Numbered from the stretch's first letter, positions 23,779-35,934 are shown. The stretch: DNA of 64,000 nt from Sweltsa coloradensis (GCA_024449915.1 JAMZAV010000647.1:1-64000); one strand, 5' to 3'. Notes: a model not told the origin generated them from the letters alone. A program made the numbers and translations.

Positions 23779-24502
23779 GTAAGTATCCTAATAGCAAGAG
23801 GTGTGCAAAAATATTGACAGGATAATTTTCATTTTGTACGGGTGGACAAACCTTAATGTTTATCTTTTGAACCCAACTAAAACTTGTGTAGCTTACAGTT
23901 ACCGGTACCATAAAAGTGCTGAACTTTGAACCGAAATCTAATAATTAATAAATCTGTTTGAAAACTGAAAATTAGTGATACAGTACTTGCAAAGAACGGA
24001 AAATTGTTATTACGAATGCATCGAATTGTATTGTAAATTGTAATATCATTGTAATACAGGCCTACAGTAAAGGTCAATATTGAGTTGTAAATGAAAATGC
24101 CACATTAGTGACATTACTATTAGCTAATCCTATTTTGGTATTGGAGTTTATTTTAGTGTGCATAATACTATAAGCATGTAGTGGTTCCCAAACTTTTTCA
24201 ACTCTTGAGGCACCCCATTGCTACATTTAATACTTTTGCGCCACCCCTTTCAATTCAACCAAGTAGTACCAATTTAGCAGGTCTGGCAAACAATATATTT
24301 AAAAAATCAGCTATTAAGCAGGTACGTCTACCCTCCTGCATTAGGTATTTAATATTTATCGATGTTATTGTGCAATGTGAATGGGGGAGGGGCAGCTATA
24401 GCATAGGAATCAATATCAGCATCGTTGCTGCGTGACCATTTTTCAATTGGGACCGTTTTAAATAAAAACTGTTGTAATGAGTTGATTAGTAGCCTATATT
24501 TA
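23779..24502. other. Intron with a truncated hAT left end
   Basis: TGGTTCCCAAACTTTTTCAA at 24182 followed by CTCTTGAGGCACCCC is the known look of a hAT left end, but I see no matching right end, so the element is truncated or disrupted. The rest is unremarkable AT-rich sequence. Confidence 0.45.
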
Positions 24503-25198
24503 AGCGAGCGAAGCGAGCGTTTCCATTTGATTCTGCCGGAAAAATTAGTCACTGGTTTTGTTTTGTTTTTTTGGGGTTTTTTTGGGGTTTTTTTTTTGTT
24601 TGTATGTCTCACCATAACGTTCGAACGGAGGCTCGGATCGAGTTGAAATTTTGACCATCCGCAAGCTTCGTTCTCGATTGAATGCCATTAGTTTTGTGGC
24701 AAAATCGTTCAAAAAGTTAAAAAGTTACATTAAAGTTAATCGAAAGTTTTTTTTTTAAACTGACTGAAATCATTTAGAATGTCCGGCCGGTCACGAATAT
24801 GATAATTTTATTTTGATCCGATAAGTAGTGTAGATGGAAATTACATTATAACAAAAGTAACGTTGCCATGGCAACGAAAATACGCGCGAAGTTTCTAATG
24901 CACTGCCACCTAGAAGTAATCAAAATACTTTCGAGGAAGCAGTCTATTATTTGTCAACAAAGAGTTTAAATAGTTTACCCAAGGAGTCAAGGTCCTCTAG
25001 ATGGCGGTGGATTTTATCTACAAAGTAAAGGTTTACACACGGGTTTACCCAAATACCTTGGCAATAATAAATAATATTGGAAACATGGCCCTGTGGACAG
25101 TGAACGTCGCAAATTTGAAAATTTAAAAAAAATGTGCAATGTGGGTCTAGCTATAGCACGTGCTCGCTTATCAACGCGTCCAACTGAGCGTTTCCTAG
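24503..25198 (+). mobile_element. HINE-like element, family C
   Basis: Starts AAGCGAGCGAAGCGAGCG after TT and ends GCTCGCTTATCAACGCGTCC ... GAGCGTTTCCTAG followed by T. Internal text CATAACGTTCGAACGGAGGC recurs in other copies. Confidence 0.72.
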
Positions 25199-25213
25199 TT
25201 ATTTTTCTTAGTT

Positions 25214-25830
25214 AAGCGAGCGAAGCGAGCGTTTCCATTTGACTCTGCCAGAAAAAATAGTCACTGTGTTTTTTTTTTGTTTGTTTGTATGTCTCGCCAT
25301 AACGTTCGAACGGAGGCTCGGATCGATTTGAAATTTGGACCAACCGCAAGCTTCGTTCTTGATTGAATGCCATTAGTTTTGTGGCAAAATCGTTCAAAAA
25401 GTTCAAAAGTTACATTAAAGTTAATCGAAAGTTTTTTTTTCAAACTAAACGGCGACAAAATCTGAGGTGGCCAAATCATTTTGAATGTCCGTCCGGTCAC
25501 GAATATGTTAATTTTATTTTGATCCGATAAGTAGTGTAGATGGAAATTACATTTTAACAAAAGTAACATTACCATGGCAACGAGTTTGTATGCCTCGCCA
25601 TAACGTTCGAACGGAGGCTCGGATCGAGTTGAAATTTGGACCATCCGCAAGCTTCGATCTGGATTGAATGCCATTATTAGTTTTGTGGCAAAATCGTTCA
25701 AAAAGTTACAAAGTTACATTAAAGTTAATCGAAAGTTTTTTTTTTTCGAACTAAACGGCGACAAAATCTGAGGTGGCCAAATCATTTAGAATGTCCGTCC
25801 GGTCACGAATATGTTACGAATATGTGTCGA
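25214..25830 (+). mobile_element. HINE-like element, family C, 3'-truncated copy
   Basis: Starts AAGCGAGCGAAGCGAGCG only about 15 bp after the end of the previous copy and in the same direction. The internal block with CATAACGTTCGAACGGAGGC is present twice (about 25297 and 25597), an internal duplication. The 3' hairpin and CTAG are missing. Confidence 0.7.
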
Positions 25831-26686
25831 ACTCGGACGGCGTCTGGGCTAGACAGGTTGTTGTGTCAGACTCTGACGACGTCGACGGAAGTTTCAGTTA
25901 CAACACTCATCAACACCTCATCCACACCTATGTAGAGGTCCTTGAAAGTGGTTTTATTTTGTAGTGAATTTTGTTTTTAAAATTAAAAATTTTGGTGTTA
26001 TTGGTTTAAAGCTTATTTCAGCGGTTTTATCTATACCAATTTATATGCAGTAATATTCGTTCACGCCTCGCATATCATTTTAGCCACAAAACAAAACAAG
26101 TTTGAATGTACTTATGTTCAGACTGGTGTAATCTACTACAAGTAAATTCATCATTTTTTCTGAACTTTGTTTTATAAAAACTTTGTTTGGTTGAACTATA
26201 CTGCATAAAATATTAAAAATTACACCGTAATTTAACAATAATTCCCATTTTTAGTGCTTTTCGTTGTTAAAAACATGATTATTGTGAATTTCGGTGTTAT
26301 TACGAAATTTACACCTATTTCGGTGTTTGGCGGTGATTCAATTTTGGCATTTTCTGGTTTAGATTTGATCAATTCATGCTCATTTTATTAAATTAAATGG
26401 TTAGCACATATTTCGGTTTTTTCGTCAGTCACGAATTTCAAGGGGCTTTACCTATAGGATAGCAGGTCTACAATTAGCAAAGCAAAATTTGTGATGTATA
26501 GTCTGAATGTAGGTACATAGTATCCCTAATCACAATCAAAAAAGTGAAATGTGTTCTAAAATTTTGAAAAACAAAACTAGCACCTCCGCCCCCCCCCCCC
26601 CCAACCCAACCCTGTCCCGATTTTTTATAATTGACATCTGGCAACCCTACTCCCGCACTAAATGTCTTTGTTATTTTTTGTTCTAG

Positions 26687-26779
26687 CGGTACCAGATAGT
26701 CTGAAAACCATATTTCGAAATGGATTTCCTGATAATTGGGAAGCTATTTTAGAAAAACTCCCTGAAATGAAAAGCAAAG
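26687..26779 (+). CDS. SANTA domain copy 1, exon 3
   Basis: 93-bp exon between tttttgttctag and AAAG|gtaagg, phase 1 at both ends. It encodes AVPDSLKTIFRNGFPDNWEA followed by a short Lys/Glu/Leu stretch. The F-x-x-GFP-x-x-W motif is the C-terminal hallmark of SANTA domains, so exons 12293, 23645 and 26687 together make a full-length domain of about 110 residues, close to the usual 90-100. The corresponding exon of copy 2 (39118) has a related S-I-P ... F-x-x-N-I-P-x-x-W. The frame is open through all three exons. Confidence 0.82.
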
Positions 26780-26989
26780 GTAAGGAAAAGTGGAACAAAG
26801 AATGAGAGCTTGTTGTGCAACGTCTTGTGATGCAACCGTGCTATTTGAGACAATGGGTGGTGACATAAATTATGATATATATGGTAGTATGTGAGAAAGT
26901 AGGGCTACGGCAAAACTCCAAAGTCTTATTCAGGATTCCAACCACGTCCCTTGGAGTGCGCACTTTGAATCAGCATTGATTTATTGATT

Positions 26990-27160
26990 GATAGCAGGGT
27001 TTGATCCCCAGTCTGGGCAGATATGCACTAATCCTACCCAACTCATGGGAAATGATAAATGATTGGCAAAAACCATGTGATCTTCCAGTTATGACAGCAA
27101 CATGGCAGTCTTCTGTTGGATCTATATCATTGAATACAATAATGAATTTACTGTTTATTT
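26990..27160 (-). mobile_element. SINE fragment
   Basis: Shares the tail motif ACAGCAACATGGCAGTCTTCTG (in shortened form CAGTCTTCTGTTGGAT) and a degraded tRNA-like head (GGTTTGATCCCCAG) with the SINE copies at 23370 and 48895. Confidence 0.5.
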
Positions 27161-27258
27161 AACCTTTTCAATGCGTGGTTTTGAACGGAGCACCTAACAC
27201 CCCAGTGCTAATATATTGATCAAAAAGTCAATTTCTCTCACTTGTGTTTGATAAACTA

Positions 27259-29144
27259 CAGTGGAACTTCGGTCCAACGATCATGGCTGCAACAATTTCT
27301 CGTCCCCAATGCCGATTTCACTGAGCCCCTTCTTTTTCCCATTTAAACCAATGTTAAATTTTCCCACCTTAACCGCCCCTTAACGTTTTTTAAAAGCTCC
27401 ACAGATAACGATTTCCTGCCACAAACAATTAATTTGTACGTCCCTTGATCATTTTTTTTTCTTGCTTGAAGTTGGCCTCTTTAGCCATTCTTCTGTCTTG
27501 CTATCCAATATAAGACTGCCTCCTTTTCTATCCTGCTCAGTTCATCGGGCAGGGAGTCAATGTCACTCTTGAGGGCGTTGCATCTAAAGAGATGCACTCT
27601 GTCTTGGTCTTCTAAATTACAAAGTTTACAGGTGGCCGGTTCTTTGGTAATGTTAAAACGGTGCAGGTGGTGTTGCAAGACGTCGTGACCGGTTGCAAGC
27701 GGGAAATGGGCGGTAGCCGTCTTTCTCGACCAGTCTTTGTCTGGCCCTTTCTTGATCTCGGTCCACCAGTTCTTTAGTCGTGAAGTCTCTTCTGTGGTGT
27801 TCCTGAAGATCTTTTTTGTGGTTGATTTGATCTTAGTTTTGACATTTTTGAAGGAGAGAGGCGCTGCTGGTGGTTGCGGTGCTTTTGTGGCACTTTTTGC
27901 CAAGAAGTCTGCCTTTTCATTCCCCATGATCTTGCAGTGGCTAGGGATCCATTGAGCCTCAGTTTGTTTTGCTGACGGAGACTGGCAAGGGAGTTTTTGA
28001 CGAACAGCGATTTCGGATGGAGGTTCGCTGCTTGGGAGATAAATTGGATGGCCGAGACACTGTAGCTTAGGATGACAAATTTTGTCTTGTTGAGGGGGAA
28101 GGCGGGGGTCTCGGCGATTTTTTCGGCCGTCCTGGCGATGGCTGCGACCTCAGCGTCGAAGTATGTTTCACCAGCTCCCATTGGAGTGGCTTCTTCGAAG
28201 AAGATGCAGTGGATTCCGTAGCCTGTTCTGTTTGTAACCGAGTCGTAGGAACCGTTTGTGAAGATGTGCACCCACTCTTGAAGAGGAAAGTGCTTCTTCA
28301 GGTGCTCCTCGGCAAGCTTTTTCAGTTCTTTGTGGTCATGGTCATCTTTCTTCTCGATGCCGTCGATTTTTGTTCCCGGGGTGAGCTGATTGGACTTGTC
28401 CGGCAGAAGCTCTGGGAGTGGTACGTCAAGTGGTGCACATGGTGCTTCTAGGAGGATAGGACAGTTTTTACTCTTCAGTTGGTGAACTGTTTCAGCAAAG
28501 TTAGTGTGCGCCTTGACTTTTGAGGTTGGGTAGTTGAGCCATTTGTCGGGATTTAGGCGCGCCAGTTTTTCGTGCAGTTGGACAGCGCGCTGCTCTTTTC
28601 TTAGCTGTATATGCTCAATTTGGCTGAACCACTCCATGGCGATAATTGGGGTGGTCTTCACTGCTCCCGTGATCAGGCGAAGGGCTAAAAAAAGCTAAAA
28701 TTAGTTATTTCTCCGCTGCAACGACTCTCGAAAAAACAAAAACGGAACATTTATATGTCAAATTTTACGCACTCGATTCCCGCCCGAGTGCATCGACCAA
28801 TGCAAGCCAAGCGGGCCCGCCACGCCTCACGGACCAGCTGACTTGCTAGTCCAAAGCGCATGCGCACTGCGCAGTAGGCGTGGAGTGAGACAAGGAGTGA
28901 GAGGGAGCGAGCCTGTCTTGATAGCTGTGTCTACTAGACTGTTGCAAACACTAACACTTCGTGCAGACCCCCTCACACACATTCGCAGAGACCTACTTAC
29001 CAGTATCGATCGCTACCAGCTGACATGTGTATAGGCACTACAACTGTAAAATAGACCTCGTACTGTAAATCACAAAATTTAATTTTTTTGTGTACTCCTC
29101 GTTGGAACGAGTCCCTTAAAAATCGTTGGACGGAGGTTCCACTG
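27259..29144. mobile_element. Pogo/Tc1-type element carrying a LINE fragment
   Basis: TIRs CAGTGGAACTTCGGTCCAAC at the left and the complement of CAGTGGAACCTCCGTCCAAC at the right, flanked by TA on both sides (27257-27258 and 29145-29146). 1886 bp. There is no recognisable transposase; instead the interior holds a LINE RNase H relic (27481-28660) and a GC-rich block at 28780-28910. Confidence 0.8.
27481..28660 (-). pseudogene. LINE RNase H domain and C-terminal tail (decayed)
   Basis: Minus-strand pieces 27774-28661 and 27481-27927 give a Jockey/I-type RNase H domain: HIFTNGSYDSVTNRTGYGIH, YFDAEVAAIAR, KFVILSYSVSAIQFIS, and MGNEKADFLAKSAT after a frameshift near 27930. A short zinc-like CKLCNLEDQDRVHLFRCN follows. 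Two of the usual catalytic Asp positions are changed (TNGS for TDGS, LSYS for LSDS). It ends at a stop at 27481. Dead copy inside a pogo-like element. Confidence 0.82.
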
Positions 29145-29764
29145 TAATCACAATGTTTCCTCAACCTTGAAATGTAGTAGATTTCATTACACCCTACACC
29201 CTATTTAGATTGTATTTGTTTTATACTGTCAAGACTATTATTGACATTTGTGACAAGGCCCTAGCCTAGGCCTATGTTAACAATGTGTGAGCTGGTCGTC
29301 ACATTGGGGTTCTGGCAACGTCATTTACTTCTCTATTATTTCAACCTTCACTCAAAACACTAAGATTGCTAAACAATTTCTGAATAGTGAAAAGTGGAAA
29401 CATTTGAACTAACAATGGCAAAAATTGTCAACAGATTCATGCTCTGTCTTTTCATCTCTTACGTACTTGCAAAAGAGCATCTAAATTTTGAAAATCCATA
29501 AAAGTGTTTGTATCTTCAGCCCAAAGCAAGCGTGAATTGTGCTTGCCTCCCTCGATATACATTAGTAAAACAGCTTCTTGCAGTGGTGATGTGATGTCCT
29601 AGTGACCATTCTTACACTTACAAGGCCAGTGACCAAATGCCATGAATAGGCTATTTTATGTTAATATTTTTTTTTTCATTTTTGGGATAAACCACATGCC
29701 CTTGGTATATTTTTGTAGGCCTATGATGTTGCTGCATTAAAAATTCACTCTCATTTTATTTCAG

Positions 29765-30063
29765 AAAAATTAGACAATTCGAATGTTACAAGCGTTAATC
29801 TTCCATTAATTTCTACAACTTGCGAGCCTCGAAATGTTTCTCTACCAACCAAAAACCCACAAAAAGAAACAGTTGAATCGATTAAGCCAGTCAAAGATAC
29901 TTTGATTGGTGAAGATGTTATGGACTATGACAGTGATAGTGCTTTAAGTTCAACCACCACCAGTCCAGTTCCACAGTCTGAAAGCAGTGTATGGTCAAAG
30001 CATACCTCTGTTGGCTCTGTAAGTTCATATGCTCTTCGTAGTCAAGCTTCTACAGTACCAGTG
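29765..30063 (+). CDS. Linker exon between SANTA copies 1 and 2
   Basis: 299-bp exon, the largest of the chain, between tttatttcag and GTG|gtaagt, start phase 1, end phase 0. It encodes about 100 residues, rich in Ser, Thr, Val and Pro, with an acidic patch (GEDVMDYDSDSALSS) and a Ser-rich tail (SESSVWSKHTSVGSVSS). No folded domain is recognisable; it looks like a disordered linker with several possible phosphorylation sites (SP and acidic Ser contexts). Its phases match the exon before (26687) and the exon after (35065). Confidence 0.72.
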
Positions 30064-30835
30064 GTAAGTAGTCTTAAAGCCCTATTCCTATTCACAGTCG
30101 TTCCCTAGGTAACCGCCAGCCCTTGTTGCTAACTTGGACTTAATTTTTCCACAATTACATATCAACAAGGGGACCCTTTGAGCCAGAGAACAGTTTTGAA
30201 TGCCTACTGGTCACGTTATTTTCATAGTTTATGTGGTTTAATGTAATGTAATGTGTTTATTGACCAAAATGAGCTTTTGCTCTTGACAGTGTCAATTTTG
30301 CAAATTAACTTAAATATTAATGTATTTTATATTAAGAGTACAGCTGCTCCTGGTATACTAGAGAATACTAGTAGGCCTAGTATGATCTAGGCATACACTA
30401 ATATATTAACTACTAGAAAAGCGAGAGCAAGGACATAAATATATATATTGAGATTTAAGATGATTATTTAAATTGTACATGACGGATAGACAAGTTTAAG
30501 CATTTAACGTTAAGATATAGTATTTCACATAAATATTTGATAGTACAAGCTAGATAGACAAATAAGTTTTTAACTTCAGGATGAAGTCATTCACAAGACA
30601 ACCGACTACGGTAATGGCCTACGGTACTGTAGACTATGGTGGTACCCTAAAGGTAGCCAAACTTGAAAACACTCACTCAAAACAGTCAACCGTTAGTCAT
30701 AATACACCACTCTAGCCTCTAGACATGGGAATGACAGGGGGGGGGGTGTTGACGACTGCCAAAGCTCGTCTCTAGTTTCGGAGGTAAAATATTCTCATAT
30801 TTACTAGCTGATATTTGCAAGATGGACTTTGCCTC
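30064..30835. other. Intron sequence after the first linker exon
   Basis: A LINE-tail-like segment (TGTGTTTATTGACCAAAATG) at about 30250 and a poly-G run at 30738-30747. A phrase near 30750-30775 is the reverse of one near 34340-34360, so part of it is repetitive. No exon seen. Confidence 0.4.
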
Positions 30836-32747
30836 TTAATCCTGTCAAATAAGATCTTATATTGACGTTTGGAGGAAAAATTGCGATGTCGCTGAATTTT
30901 TGCAGAGACCTTCCTTATATAATACTAATCAACATATTAAAAACTCCCCTACAATCGGACTGGAGCTTCGGCAGCCATATTGGAAAATGGCGGCCAAAAA
31001 GTGTTGAGTTAACGAATATCTCCAAATTGGTTGGAGATAGACAAAATGGTGAAATGGCAAAAATATTCCCCATTCAATTCCCTACAAAAAAGGTGTTCTT
31101 CTATAGTTTTGGTAAGGGCAAAGGTTACGTCACAAAATCGTGGTTTATATGTTGCTTATTGGAGTACCAGCTAATTTTCTAATTTTCACGACCAGCATCA
31201 AACAATGACCGGTAAATCCGTAAGAAATCGATTTAAATACAAAAGGACTTTTGTACGGGGTTCATGAAAGCTTCCATTACTATTTTTAAAAATCAGGTCT
31301 GCAAAATCGGATTTTGCATTTACCCGGAATTTGGGTTTTTCCATTGTTGGCATTTCCTCAAAAATGCCATATTTGACTGTCCATTATTTGAGCGAGCGAA
31401 GCGAGCGTCTCCACTTGACTCTTATGGCTCGAATGTCTGTTTTTTTTTTTTTTTTTTTTTTTTTTTCTGTTACTGCTTCGATACAGGTCGCACCGTTTCT
31501 CTGATCGACCTGAAATTTTGCACACATGTACATACCACCTAGGCGGGTTGCTGTATAGTTTTTGAACGAAATCCAATCGTTGGTTATAAAAAATAAAAAA
31601 ATAAAAAAATAAAAATGTACCGATCTTTATGAAATTTTGCAGGGTCAATAAGTACAACATTCTCTCCTATTTTCCAAATTTTCAGCTAAATCGGTCAAGA
31701 CCTTAAAGACTTATTGGTAATCATATTTCGAAAAATGATGTTAAAAATGAAGGAGGCAGTGAAGATACAAAGATACACTTTAGAAGGCATGACGTGAATT
31801 AGAACAATGCAAAGATGTTGGAATAGTATAAAGTGTACAATGTCAATATCCAGTTAGGCCTACACTGTGTGGTGGGCCTTATGGGAATGTCGTACTCGGG
31901 TCATGTTGCACGTACCGGTGCTCGCTCAACAACGCGTCCAACTGAGCGTTTTCCTAGTTAAGCAATAAATTGCATTCGAAAAAAAAATCTTCCTATGCAC
32001 ATTGAAATGACTTAAATAATGATCCGATTACAACCAAAGTTTAAATCCAATATGGCTGCTAATTCCGTATATCCACAAAATCAAAGTGAATTATGTAACA
32101 AAAAGAGTGTAAAAACAGGACAAAAACAGTATTCATATTGTGAATATTAGGAACTTCAGCCATATTGGATTTAAACTTTGATTGTAATCGGATCATTATT
32201 TAAGTCATTTCAATGTGCATAGAAAGAATTTTTCCTCTTATGTTATTTAGTGCTTAATAATGGACAGTGAAATATGGCATTTTTGAGGAAATGCCAACAA
32301 TGGAAAAACCCAAATTCCGGGTAAATGCAAAATCCGATTTCGCTGACCTGATTTTTTAAAATACTAATGGAAGCTTTCATGAACCCCGTACAAAAGTCAT
32401 TTTGTATTTAAATCGATTTCTTACGGATTTACCGGGCATTGTTTGATGCTGGTCGTGAAAATTAGGAAATTAGCTGGTATTCCAATAAGCAACACATAAA
32501 CCACGATTTTGTGACGTAACCTTTGCCCTTACCAAAACTATAGAACTCACCTTTTTTGTAGGGAATTGAATGGGGAATATTTTTGCCATTTCAACATTTT
32601 GTCTATCTCAAACAATTTGGAGATATTCAATAACCAACACTTTTTGGCCGCCATTTTCCTTAATTAGTATCATATAAAGGAGGTCTCTGCAAAAATTCAG
32701 CGACGTCGCAATTTTTTCCTCCAAAAATTCTTATTTGACAGGATTAT
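30836..32747. mobile_element. Giant foldback element split by a HINE
   Basis: The left arm (30836-31386, continued at 31960-32075) and the right arm (about 32150-32747) are long inverted copies, including the outer AATCCTGTCAAATAAG and its complement, an inner GCCATATTGGA pair and the TTTACGG/CCGTAAA pair. TA flanks both ends. A family B HINE lies inside the left arm. No coding capacity seen; total 1.9 kb. Confidence 0.82.
31390..31957 (+). mobile_element. HINE-like element, family B (short copy)
   Basis: Starts GAGCGAGCGAAGCGAGCG after TT and ends GCTCGCTCAACAACGCGTCC ... GAGCGTTTTCCTAG followed by T. Contains a T run at 31440-31466. It interrupts the giant foldback at 30836-32747, so it is younger than that element. 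Confidence 0.75.
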
Positions 32748-32851
32748 CTTTTATCACCTCTTGCAATAGGCAGTAAAATCCTCTGCTGAGCCAAATTCTA
32801 CATGTGGCTGATGGAGTTGTAGTTCAAATGTTTAAGTACAGTTTGAACAAA

Positions 32852-35010
32852 AATAATAATAATCATCCTCATACCTCAGTTCCAACTATGTCGGGTTGAG
32901 TGGTGGTTTTCCACCATTATCTAGGGCATGAAACTGTAGAAACTAAGCTTGCCAGACTCAGTGTTTCTTCCTCATCATCTAACTCCTTCCTCTCCACCAA
33001 TTTACTCCACTCTATTCTGTCCTCCCACAGCTTGACTCTTGTCACATGCTCCCACACTTCATCCCATTTTCCGACATCTTCTTAAATTAATCTTTCCCAT
33101 TTCTCTCTTGGCCTTCCTACTCTTTTTTTCCCCTCCTCTGCCGCTTCAAATTCTGGTCTTGGAATCCTATCTCTGCCCATCCTTTTCATATGTCCAAACC
33201 ATCTTAGACGTTCTCTTCCTAGCTTAAACCTCAATCTCTCCAGTCCCAGTTCTTTTCTGATTACATTACTTCTTATCTTGTGCATCTTTGTAACTCCCTT
33301 GACACTTCTTAAAAACTTGTATTTCTTCTGCCACGTCACTGGCCATGTCAAAGCCCCAACAAAATACAGTTTATAAATAAGAAGTTTACACTTTCTGGTA
33401 ATCTCTTTTCTCCAAAGCAGTTTCCTAACATACTGATAAAAACTCTTGGCAAATGAGAGGGGAAAAGAGAAAGGAGGACTTGAAAATTTTAGATGGCTGA
33501 ATGAGACAAAATTAATAGACGTAGATTTATACAAACACAAATGTCAAAACGTTTTGGCCCGTGTGGCCCAAGTCACTCGACTTTTATGATGCTACCAAGG
33601 TAGTCCTCATTTTCTCTTAGTTCTAATTTTCATCTCTCAGTAGAATTGAATTGAATTCTTATTTCCTACAACCATCACTTCACTTTCGTATATGTTAATA
33701 TTTAGTCCAGGCTTGCCGCCGACTTTTTTTTCAAATCCTGTAAGAGGACGTGAAATATCCATGAAAAGAACAAAAAACAGTAATTTATTTGATGCAACCT
33801 GCTAAAATGACAATATTTTCTTTTTTACCATCATAACCTACAAAATAGCCTAGGCCTACCTTGCAGACTTGAATATATGGACCAAAAACGCCTGTGACCG
33901 CTTCAGATGTTACTAAAATGCATACAAATGTGTATCTTCTACAGAAAAATTCATTTTTTAAACATGAAATCATCATTTCTGCTCTAGGCCCGAGAAGAGG
34001 CCGAGGCCTATGCTTAGGCAGGCAAGGCCTGATGAATGATCACTCAGATTTTGACCTAGGCCCACCCTTTATGTGCATAGATAACATTGTAGAACTTCCT
34101 ATCAACTTTTTAATCATAAAAATTTGAATTTTCTCAATGTTCAATCACGTTCACCAGTAACAATATCATTAATCCAAACTTGAACAACAAATATGAAGCA
34201 AAATAAATTCACAGCCACCATTGGGTCCGGGGTAGAATTGGTCCAGAGCATGGCTCTGCTAATCGTTAAAGGCGATTCAAGAGAAAAAGTCCACCTCGCA
34301 AACATCAGCTAGTAAAAGCGGAGTATATTACTCCCAGAAACTAGAGGCGAGCTCTGGCAATCGTCGTCGGGGACCTTGCCCCCTTCCTTGACGATCCCTC
34401 GACGACGATGACGACAGTGACACCACGAACAATGACAAAGACGATGACGACCGCGACGTGAGAACCCCCTTTACTCCCCTTACCCGTGGCGGGTTCTGAC
34501 CAGCATGGGCTCCTCCCCCCCGAGGTTAGAGTGGTGCATTATGACCTAACGGTTGACGCGTCCTTAATCCAAATAAATAAACCACCATTTTACCTTCTTT
34601 GCACTTATTGCTACCATCTCAGTATCTACAATGACTGGGACACATCTTTGATTGGCCGGTTGCCTCGGCCAATGGGAGTTCATATCCAGCTATTTCCAGC
34701 CGTTGTAGATACTTCACTGTTCACATACCTCACCGCCTTCAATATTTTCAATGCAAATTTGCCCGCGCAGATTCAAATTTACAAAAATAAGCTTGGAAAG
34801 TAAGGTTAATAAAATATCCGTGAATTTCCCCAAATATCCTGTCATCCTTGAAATACCCTAAAAATCCGGGGATCGGATCAAATCCATGAAAACGGCAACC
34901 CTGATTTAGTCCATACTCTTCAGTCCATTCATTACACGTTTCAATCTTTTTTGCAACTCTTCTCTTGTCATTTCCCCACTTGAACAGGTGCCTAACTTCA
35001 TTATTCAACC
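32852..35010 (-). mobile_element. RTE-like LINE (copy 2), 5'-truncated, cut by a hAT
   Basis: Same 3' end as copy 1 (AGTTCCAACTATGTCGGGTT near 32879) with (AAT)n just before it. The minus strand codes, with breaks, for GVTKMHKIRSNVIRKELGLE, RLRWFGHMKRMGRDRIP and RVGRPREKWERLI in 33082-33540, and for a palm fragment (NEWTEEYGLN at 34915-34960) whose continuation (NIYESEVMVVGN) lies at 33660-33705. A hAT (33708-34903) separates the two parts. Confidence 0.78.
33708..34903. mobile_element. hAT element in LINE copy 2
   Basis: TIRs CAGGCTTGCCG and CGGCAACCCTG; exact 8-bp duplication ATTTAGTC at 33700-33707 and 34904-34911. 1196 bp. No transposase. Contains a GACGATGAC-type simple repeat at 34387-34459. 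Confidence 0.87.
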
Positions 35011-35064
35011 GGTCAACCGTATTTTTGTTTTATATTTGTTACTACTGTTATGTTGATGTTGTAG

Positions 35065-35153
35065 GAGCCTCCAATGATAATTGCTAATTGGATTCCATCA
35101 ATCAGAAAAGAAGGGTACCAATGGAGACTGTTTATTCGAGGAAACATTTGCCC
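35065..35153 (+). CDS. SANTA domain copy 2, exon 1
   Basis: 89-bp exon between gatgttgtag and GCCC|gtaagt, start phase 0, end phase 2. It encodes 29 residues, starting EPPMIIANWIPSIRKEGYQW and continuing RLFIRGNIC. The exon at 60577 has the same length, the same phases and about 60% identical residues (IANWIP, IRK-x-G, W-x-LFI-x-G-x-I). It matches the N-terminal strand region of SANTA domains. It lies only about 55 bp downstream of the edge of an RTE-like LINE relic in the preceding intron. Confidence 0.82.
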
Positions 35154-35776
35154 GTAAGTTCATGAATATACTTTTCTAGGTATACTTTTTGTTGACCTTT
35201 AAGTAAACTTGCCTGGAACAGATTATTAGGGCCTACATGCTGTATTTAAGCATACCAAGGTCTCCTTAGTATCCTGGAAAATTTTTCATTTACCTCAAAA
35301 CATAATTGTTATCAACCCATCTTAACTTGGCTTACCCCATGTTAGTGAAATGCAAGAATCAATTAAAAATAGGAATGGGGAAAAAATATCAACGGTATGA
35401 TTGATATGATGATAATGCTTAATTAATTTTGAAATCGATATCAATAGAAGAATATTGTGATATCAAAAGAAATGTTGATCAAAGTTTAAAAAATTATTTT
35501 CCCCAAAAAATGTTCCAATCCTAATTCTATGAAGGGGTAACAGCATATTCTTAACCCCCAATTTGATCTTATGTAAAATAAAAATACAAATGCAATTTAA
35601 CATTTTTTACTATAGGAATCGATATTTATGTTGATTTTCCCTTGTGATATCAATATTCCTCAGTGATGTTCTTTCTTGCCCATTCCAATTTTTTTTTTAA
35701 AGGAATAAATCAAAAATTAGAACGGCCAAGAAATATAATAACATTCACAACTATATTATATCCTTGCATTCTCCAG

Positions 35777-35904
35777 GGATAAAAGAAGATTAAATGTAAA
35801 GGATTCAGAAGTAGGACCGATCACATATATTACGCGAGCAGGCGACCTATGTGTCAGCGGTAGAAAATACAAACTGAAAGGCTCATTGGAAGAACGTGGG
35901 CTTT
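35777..35904 (+). CDS. SANTA domain copy 2, exon 2
   Basis: 128-bp exon between cattctccag and CTTT|gtaagt, start phase 2, end phase 1. It encodes about 42 residues including SEVGPITYITRAGDLCVSG and RKYKLKGSLEERGL. The I-x-x-I-x-x-x-G-x-L-x-x-x-G-x-K-Y-x-L-x-G-x-(L/I) pattern is the central SANTA signature; the Trp normally before the first strand is not obvious. The exon at 63651 has exactly the same length and phases and shares EVGP, KY-x-L, SL and RGL, so the two are duplicates. Confidence 0.82.
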
Positions 35905-35934
35905 GTAAGTATCTTTATCAAGTATGTATTATCA

